From positions 124,001-188,000 of the forward strand of contig NZ_KB907803.1 in NCBI RefSeq assembly GCF_000382225.1: a stretch of DNA of 64,000 bases, given 5' to 3'. Below, one piece after another: positions 59,000 through 64,000 of the stretch (position 1 is the first letter of the stretch; every line of letters starts with the position of its first letter). The notes beneath the pieces were generated by a model that was not told the origin of the DNA, did no database searches, and worked only from the letters and a program-made list of their open reading frames with translations. Source of the DNA: Hymenobacter aerophilus DSM 13606 (GTDB lineage Bacteria > Bacteroidota > Bacteroidia > Cytophagales > Hymenobacteraceae). The position numbers and the translations under genes were made by a program.

Positions 59000-60538
59000 A
59001 TGCTAAATTCGGCCACCGCCCCACTCTGGGCGTCTTCGCTGGTCAGCCGCTTCCGCCGGTGGTTTTCTCGTCCCGAAAGCTACTTGCTGCTCCTGCTGCT
59101 GCTAGCCACATTTCCCCTCTATTACGAGTTGGGCCGCAACCCAGTCCAGCTCTACGACGAGTCGCGCGTGGCCGTTAACGCGGTAGAGATGACCCGTAAC
59201 GGCCACTGGCTGACAACCTATTACGACGGCAGCCCCGATCATTGGAATACCAAGCCGCCGTTGCTGATCTGGCTGCAAGCACTGAGCTTTACAGCGTTCG
59301 GCTACTCGACGTGGGCGCTACGACTGCCCACGCTACTCGCGTCGATGGGAACGGTGCTACTGGTGTTTTTCTTTGCTGCCAGGGTGCTGAAGCGCCCGGT
59401 GGGCGGGTTGCTGGCCGGTATGGTGCTGGCAACATCCGCCGGGTACGTGCGGCTGCATGTCGCTCGCACCGGCGACTATGATGCGCTACTCACTTTCTGG
59501 CAGGTGCTGCTCTGGATCAGCTTTTTCTGCTATTTGGAAACCGAACATCGGCGCTACCTGGGGTGGCTGACGGTGGCTTTACTGGCGGCCGCCCTAACCA
59601 AGGGCCCAGCGGCCCTGCTCGGCCTGCCGGGGTTGGCCGCCTACGCTATCTGGCACCGCAAGCTGGGCTGGCTGCTCCGGCGTCCTGACTTATATATGGC
59701 CGCCGGATTGTGGCTTCTGGTTATGAGTGCCTACTTTCTGTTGCGCGAGCCCCTCGACCCGGGGTATTGGCAGGCGGTACAGGCCAATGACTTGGGTGGT
59801 CGTCTGGTTACGACGCTCGATAACCATCGTTATCCCTGGGACTATTATATACAGAACATCCGGGGGCATTATTTCACTGCCTGGCTATGGGCGATCTTCC
59901 CGGCTATCATTATCAGCCTGATCCAGCCCGAAGCTAGACTGAGGCGAATTACGGTGCTATTAGTCGCCTTCGTAAGTAGTTGGCTGCTGGTCATCAGCTA
60001 CGCCCAAACCAAGCTTGACTGGTATGATGCACCCATTTACCCGGCCCTGGCACTGCTCATCGGCCTCGGGCTCAACACCCTCTACAAGCTGGTCCACAAT
60101 TTAGGTGCGACTCACTTGTCGCGGGGCACTAGGTGGCTCTCTATGGTTGCACTCGCATGCGCAGTCTTCTACCTACCGTATCAGGCCATTACGCAGCAAC
60201 TAATTACGGAGCGGCACAGCAATTTTGGCATTGGTGCTAACAGCGACTTGGGCCGCTACGTAACCCGGATAGCGCGTCAGCAGCCTCAGTACCCCGATGT
60301 AACGCTGCTAACCGACGGAATGGCTAACAGCATGATGCTGTATTACAAGGCTGAATTTGAGCAGCACCCCAAGCACCACTTAACGATACTGTCTGAAAAT
60401 GAAATTGCTAAGCTTACACCCGGCACAGTGGTAGTGCTGTGTAACCCGGCCTTGCATGCGGCCCTTGGTCAGGTGTTCAATCTTGTAGAAATTGGCCAAA
60501 ACGAGTCTTGCCAAACAGTACTACTGTTGCCGAAGTAG
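59000..60538 (+). CDS. ArnT/PMT-like membrane glycosyltransferase (GT39/83), 512 aa
   Basis: ATG at 59000 chosen over an upstream TTG (58991). First periplasmic loop has L-Y-D-E-S-R-V-A (Asp-Glu catalytic pair, near 55) and H-W-N-T-K-P-P-L-L-I-W-L, the classic ArnT/dolichyl-mannosyltransferase motif; about eleven membrane helices to 400 and a soluble C-terminal domain. Transfers a sugar from a lipid-phosphate donor to lipid A or protein on the periplasmic side. The GT2 at 61511 could make its lipid-linked donor. Confidence 0.85.
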   Translation: MLNSATAPLWASSLVSRFRRWFSRPESYLLLLLLLATFPLYYELGRNPVQLYDESRVAVNAVEMTRNGHWLTTYYDGSPDHWNTKPPLLIWLQALSFTAFGYSTWALRLPTLLASMGTVLLVFFFAARVLKRPVGGLLAGMVLATSAGYVRLHVARTGDYDALLTFWQVLLWISFFCYLETEHRRYLGWLTVALLAAALTKGPAALLGLPGLAAYAIWHRKLGWLLRRPDLYMAAGLWLLVMSAYFLLREPLDPGYWQAVQANDLGGRLVTTLDNHRYPWDYYIQNIRGHYFTAWLWAIFPAIIISLIQPEARLRRITVLLVAFVSSWLLVISYAQTKLDWYDAPIYPALALLIGLGLNTLYKLVHNLGATHLSRGTRWLSMVALACAVFYLPYQAITQQLITERHSNFGIGANSDLGRYVTRIARQQPQYPDVTLLTDGMANSMMLYYKAEFEQHPKHHLTILSENEIAKLTPGTVVVLCNPALHAALGQVFNLVEIGQNESCQTVLLLPK

Positions 60539-60710
60539 ATACCCTAACCCTGGTTGTGTGCGTTAGCAAACCAGGAGCTGTTGTGCCTCGATTGGGTTGT
60601 GACTTCAACCAAGGTCCCTGTTAGTCAATCAGTAGCAATGGCGCGGGCCATCAGGTGGTCAGTTTCAGAACGTGTACCCGCACGATTGTATAGACCCCGA
60701 CAAATTCTAC

Positions 60711-60718
60711 TAGTTTTG
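60711..60718 (+). promoter_or_regulatory. Leaderless-type -7 box of the methyltransferase gene
   Basis: TAGTTTTG, 6 nt before the ATG at 60725. Confidence 0.5.
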
Positions 60719-60724
60719 CATCCT

Positions 60725-61480
60725 ATGGATCTGATGTATGAAGGCAAGTATCACCAATTAGAAGAACAACACTGGTGGTTTGCCAGCCGCCGCGATGTGG
60801 TGTACGACCTTATCAAGAGCCTGCAACTAGCTCCTACGGCCGCTATTCTGGAAATTGGCTGTTCGGGTGGGCCCCTTATGCAACGCTTGCGGGCCACTGG
60901 CTACTCCGATGTGACGGGTATCGACGTCAGCGAATCAGCCATTGCCATGGCGCACCAACGGGGCGTACCCAATGCCAGCGTTATGGACGGCGCGGCCCTC
61001 ACGTTCGCGGATTCCCGCTTCGACCTGGTCATTGCCTCCGATGTGCTCGAACACATCGAAAATGAAGCTACTGCCCTGCACGAGTGGAACCGGGTACTAA
61101 AGCCGAATGGACAGCTAATAGTGTTCGTGCCGGCTCATGCCTACTTGTGGAGCCATCATGATGTCGTGAATCATCATTTCCGGCGCTATTCGCGGGCCGG
61201 ACTGGTAGCGGCGCTCGAACGGAGTGATTTCCGGGTAAATCGTAGCTCGTTTTGGAATTCGGCGTTGTATTTTCCAACGGCGGCGCTGCGCTTGGGTCGG
61301 CGGTTGCTTGCCTCAGCTACCACCATCACGCAGCCTCCCAACGGCGACCTGCATCACTTTAAAGGTCCAACCAATTCTCTGCTGTTGCACTGGGTGAAAT
61401 TTGAAAACCGCTTGCTGCGTCATCTTAATCTGCCCATCGGCGTGAGCGTATTCGCCTTGGCCCGCAAGCCTGGCCCATAG
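60725..61480 (+). CDS. Class I SAM-dependent methyltransferase
   Basis: 251 residues from M-D-L-M-Y-E-G-K-Y-H (ATG 60725; a second ATG at 60734). Motif I I-L-E-I-G-C-S-G-G-P-L (about 40-50), G-I-D-V-S-E-S-A-I (motif post I), F-D-L-V-I-A-S-D-V-L-E-H-I (motif II), and R-V-L-K-P-N-G-Q-L-I-V-F. Methyltransf_11 type. In glycan loci such enzymes often methylate sugars or quinone-like lipids; target unknown. 31 nt before the GT2 gene. Confidence 0.88.
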   Translation: MDLMYEGKYHQLEEQHWWFASRRDVVYDLIKSLQLAPTAAILEIGCSGGPLMQRLRATGYSDVTGIDVSESAIAMAHQRGVPNASVMDGAALTFADSRFDLVIASDVLEHIENEATALHEWNRVLKPNGQLIVFVPAHAYLWSHHDVVNHHFRRYSRAGLVAALERSDFRVNRSSFWNSALYFPTAALRLGRRLLASATTITQPPNGDLHHFKGPTNSLLLHWVKFENRLLRHLNLPIGVSVFALARKPGP

Positions 61481-61510
61481 TTACTCCACTTTCCCGTTTG
61501 CCAGCTTCCC

Positions 61511-62434
61511 GTGGACCTTTCCGTTATCATTCCCATTTATAATGAAGAGGCTAACATCGCCGCCTTGTACGAGCGACTGTGCGGGGTGCTTGATCCCATG
61601 GCGCTGCCTGGCGGCTACGAGTTCATCTTCATTAACGATGGTTCGCGTGATCAGTCGCTGGCGCTAATTCAACTGCTGGCCGCCCGCGATGAACGGGTGC
61701 ATTACGTGGATTTCAGCCGTAACTTTGGCCACCAGATTGCCGTGACAGCCGGCTTCGACCGGGCCCAAGGCGAGGCGGTAGTCATTATTGATGCCGATTT
61801 GCAGGACCCGCCCGAACTGATTCCGGCACTCTACCAAAAGTTGGGCGAAGGCTACGAGGTAGTGTACGCCAAGCGCCGAAACCGCCAGGGCGAAAGTGCC
61901 GCCAAAAAGCTTACGGCCCGGGTGTTTTATCGGCTGCTGGCCAGTATCACCCATATTTCCATTCCTGTCGATACCGGCGACTTCCGGGTGGTTTCCCACA
62001 AAGTGGTGGAGGCATTACGCCGGATGCCGGAGCAAAATAAGTTTATCCGGGGGCAGATTTCGTGGATTGGCTACCGCCAGACGTTTCTGGAGTACGACCG
62101 GGCCGAGCGGGCCGGGGGCGAAACCGGCTATACCTACCGCAAAATGTTTAGGTTCGCCCTCGACGGCATTACGGCCTTCTCCGATGTGCCTCTAAAGATG
62201 GCCACCGTCAGCGGTTTCGTTGTATCGGGTTTGGCATTTGTTGTGATGCTATACACGCTCTACGCCCGCCTCGTCAGCCACGATTACCAGCCAGGTTGGG
62301 CCTCGTTGATGGTAAGCATCCTGTTTCTGGGCGGCGTGCAGCTGATTGCCGTGGGCATCATCGGCGAGTATATTTCGCGCCTCTCGGCCAACGTTCGTCA
62401 ACGCCCGCTCTACATCGTGTCGGAGGAAAAGTAG
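61511..62434 (+). CDS. GtrB/ArnC-like polyprenyl-phosphate glycosyltransferase
   Basis: 307 residues starting at GTG. GT2 core with V-I-I-P-I-Y-N-E-E-A-N-I (5-16), F-I-N-D-G-S-R-D (near 40), D-A-D-L-Q-D-P-P-E (DXD, near 95), and R-N-R-Q-G-E-S; two C-terminal membrane helices (about 233-255 and 268-290). Loads a sugar onto undecaprenyl phosphate at the inner face of the membrane. Fits as donor-maker for the ArnT-like transferase upstream. Confidence 0.92.
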   Translation: MDLSVIIPIYNEEANIAALYERLCGVLDPMALPGGYEFIFINDGSRDQSLALIQLLAARDERVHYVDFSRNFGHQIAVTAGFDRAQGEAVVIIDADLQDPPELIPALYQKLGEGYEVVYAKRRNRQGESAAKKLTARVFYRLLASITHISIPVDTGDFRVVSHKVVEALRRMPEQNKFIRGQISWIGYRQTFLEYDRAERAGGETGYTYRKMFRFALDGITAFSDVPLKMATVSGFVVSGLAFVVMLYTLYARLVSHDYQPGWASLMVSILFLGGVQLIAVGIIGEYISRLSANVRQRPLYIVSEEK

Positions 62435-62460
62435 AATAGGAAGCCGCGCCCAAAAGAAGC

Positions 62461-62543
62461 CAATGAGAAAAGTAGAAAGTCAAAGCCGTTGAACGTCCAC
62501 GCGGGGTTTGCTCAACGGCTTTGACTTTCTCCTTTTCCCATTG
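62461..62543. terminator. 32-bp inverted repeat, bidirectional terminator
   Basis: Left arm 62461-62492 (CAATGAGAAAAGTAGAAAGT...) and right arm 62512-62543 match as reverse complements at about 30 of 32 positions, loop 19 nt. Between convergent genes. Confidence 0.8.
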
Positions 62544-62546
62544 GAT

Positions 62547-63998
62547 TCAGTCCAGCCGGGCCAGTGTGCTTTCCAGGTCGGCCAGGGTGGTTTCCTGGAA
62601 GCGTAGCGTGTCGGGTGGGGCGCCGGCGGGCGTGGGCTGGCGGGCCAGGAAGGGCGCGCCGTTTTCGTAGCGCAGGCCCACCACGGTGGCCCCGGCCGGC
62701 GCGTTCATAAACTGGTAGCCACCCGACTGTGGGGCGGCGGCCAGCACCATGCGGCGGCCCGGCACGAGCAGACGCACGGCCGTTTCGGCGTTGGCCACGA
62801 AGGCGGGCACGAACAGCGGGGCGGCTTTGCCTACCCAGGCCCGGCCGGCAGCCAGCCAGCCCAGCCGGCTGGGCTGCAGGGCGTTGGGTGCATCGGCTAG
62901 TCCGGTGTCGTCGGTTGGCTCATCGGCGGCTTCGGCTACGGTGTTGTCGTCGGTCGTCGGCACAACGCCATCGGAGGCAGTGGCCTGGCCGGGGTCAAAC
63001 GTGAAGCGGATGGGCAGCATCATCTTCACCTTCACGAAGCGGCCGTCCTGCTGGCCCGGAATCCAGCGGCCCGAGGTCTGGCGCAGCACCCGCAGCACCT
63101 CTTCGTCGCAGCCGTCGCCGAGGCCCCGCAGGATGTGCGGGCGCTGCACCCGGCCGTTTTCGTCCACCACAAACGAGGCAAACACCACGCCTTGGGTCTG
63201 GTTCTGCTGGGCCTGGCGGGGGTAGCGGATGAGCTTGTTGATGTCGGCCGGGCCCTGGCCGTAGCGGGGCATGCGCTGGGCGGTGGTCAGTACCTGGCTG
63301 GCGGCCGGGGCCGCCTCGCCCGCGGCCCAGCGCACGGCGCCGTCGGGGCCGGGCTGGCCGTAGAACAGCGGCGTTTCGCGGGTGCGGCCCTTCAGCTCCA
63401 GCTGAAAGTTGCGGCCCGTGGCCAGTTCCAGCGGCCGGCCCTGGGCCGAAGCGCGCACCAGTACGGCCCCACTAAGCTCCAGCGGCCGCCCCGATTCGGT
63501 TTCCGTCAGCAAATTCGACAGCAAAATCGAGGGGCCCGAGTAGCACTCCTTCAGCTCGACCCACACGGTGCCCGTGACGGGCTGCTGCCTGGCATCGACC
63601 AGCGCTCCGGCCGGAAACCGCACCACGGTGCCCTCCTGCCCGCGCACCTCGGCGGCCTTGCTGGGGTCAATTTTGAAATACTCGCTGGGGCGCAGCGTCA
63701 GGTCCTGGAGGCGGGGTTCGGCGGGCGGGGGCGGGGTTTCGTCCTGGGGCGGGCGCGAGGCGCGGTACACCACCAGTGGGGCGTGGCGGGCGGTGGGCCG
63801 GGCCACCCGGTGCCAGTCGCGCTGCACGGGCGCGGCGGCCAGCGGCGTGTCGGGCGAGTCATAATCCAGCGAATCGGCCAGGGCAGGGGCGGCAGTCGGG
63901 GCGGCGGGCGTTTCGGCCGGGGTATCGGGCTGGCAGGCCAGCAGGCCCGTACTTAGCGCGGGCAACAGGAAAAAGCAGCGTAGGAGGCGAGAGGACAT
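62547..63998 (-). CDS. Lipoprotein with TonB C-terminal domain, 483 aa
   Basis: Lipobox G-L-L-A-C (Cys22). Residues 35-110 are Pro-rich and disordered; about 115-240 an Ig-like domain (G-T-V-V-R-F-P-A-G-A-L-V-D, G-T-V-W-V-E-L-K-E-C-Y); about 258-345 a TonB C-terminal domain (I-R-Y-P-R-Q-A-Q-Q-N-Q-T-Q-G-V-V-F-A-S-F-V-V-D-E-N-G-R-V); then about 140 more residues. TonB domains usually sit on inner-membrane anchors; here the anchor is a lipid, so a role in energising receptors is doubtful. Complete gene, start just inside the window edge. Confidence 0.75.
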   Translation of the reverse strand: MSSRLLRCFFLLPALSTGLLACQPDTPAETPAAPTAAPALADSLDYDSPDTPLAAAPVQRDWHRVARPTARHAPLVVYRASRPPQDETPPPPAEPRLQDLTLRPSEYFKIDPSKAAEVRGQEGTVVRFPAGALVDARQQPVTGTVWVELKECYSGPSILLSNLLTETESGRPLELSGAVLVRASAQGRPLELATGRNFQLELKGRTRETPLFYGQPGPDGAVRWAAGEAAPAASQVLTTAQRMPRYGQGPADINKLIRYPRQAQQNQTQGVVFASFVVDENGRVQRPHILRGLGDGCDEEVLRVLRQTSGRWIPGQQDGRFVKVKMMLPIRFTFDPGQATASDGVVPTTDDNTVAEAADEPTDDTGLADAPNALQPSRLGWLAAGRAWVGKAAPLFVPAFVANAETAVRLLVPGRRMVLAAAPQSGGYQFMNAPAGATVVGLRYENGAPFLARQPTPAGAPPDTLRFQETTLADLESTLARLD

Positions 63999-64000
63999 GG

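Overview
The window looks like a piece of a Hymenobacter-type Bacteroidota chromosome (Cytophagales). The reasons are high GC, a type IX secretion (T9SS) C-terminal sorting domain, an exosortase-X/PID-CTERM cassette, promoters of the Bacteroidota form TAnnTTTG, a bacillithiol-associated YtxJ protein, a fused 2-oxoacid dehydrogenase E1 alpha/beta gene, SusC-like receptors and LytTR signalling. No rRNA or CRISPR array was seen. The only tRNA found is tRNA-Asn(GTT) at 24480-24553.

Left part (1-24.5 kb), accessory: a 5'-cut umuD-like gene; an unknown Cys-containing protein; a decayed phage endolysin fragment; an XrtX exosortase, its membrane partner and one PID-CTERM substrate; a large FG-GAP/T9SS surface protein whose base composition changes sharply inside the gene; and a deletion remnant of a paralogue. 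Then come phage-like modules: a lysis cassette on the minus strand (M15 endolysin, coiled-coil membrane protein, holin-like protein), a 1.1 kb C-rich non-coding block, and a plus-strand six-gene early module ending in a RecE-like PD-(D/E)XK nuclease. Next are likely conflict genes: a PLD-helicase-DUF3427 protein, a DUF1016 nuclease, and a HipA-like kinase overlapping a DUF3037 gene. Two phage-type unknowns, a secreted SNase nuclease, a small HTH-like protein, an erythromycin-esterase-like enzyme and a tyrosine integrase beside the tRNA-Asn 3' end follow. The integrase and tRNA suggest an integrated island extending leftwards; its far attachment site was not found.

Right part (24.6-64 kb), mostly core: a Rieske-like lipoprotein, 3-hydroxyacyl-CoA dehydrogenase, pheS, two paralogous secreted DGWG proteins, an M16 peptidase, a SusC-like receptor, 2-oxoacid dehydrogenase E1, YtxJ, OsmC, lipA (lipoate for such dehydrogenases), a DUF4136 lipoprotein, a hybrid histidine kinase convergent with a LytTR regulator, and a broken TonB receptor gene. 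Three kynurenine-pathway genes (kmo, kynU and 3-hydroxyanthranilate dioxygenase) lie in the same orientation but are split by other genes. From 53 to 62 kb there is a surface-glycan or lipid-carrier locus: two GT2 transferases, an ArnT-like GT, a methyltransferase, two polytopic membrane proteins and two paralogous lipoproteins. The window ends with a lipoprotein carrying a TonB C-terminal domain.

A recurring theme is intergenic hairpins built from low-complexity arms (GTGAGAAGTGAGA-like) and, in two places, a longer inverted repeat with ACGTCATTC-type arms. One such hairpin lies inside the reading frame of the E1 fusion, where it encodes the linker between the two halves. Several genes have the promoter -7 box only 4-6 nt before the start codon, which implies leaderless mRNAs.
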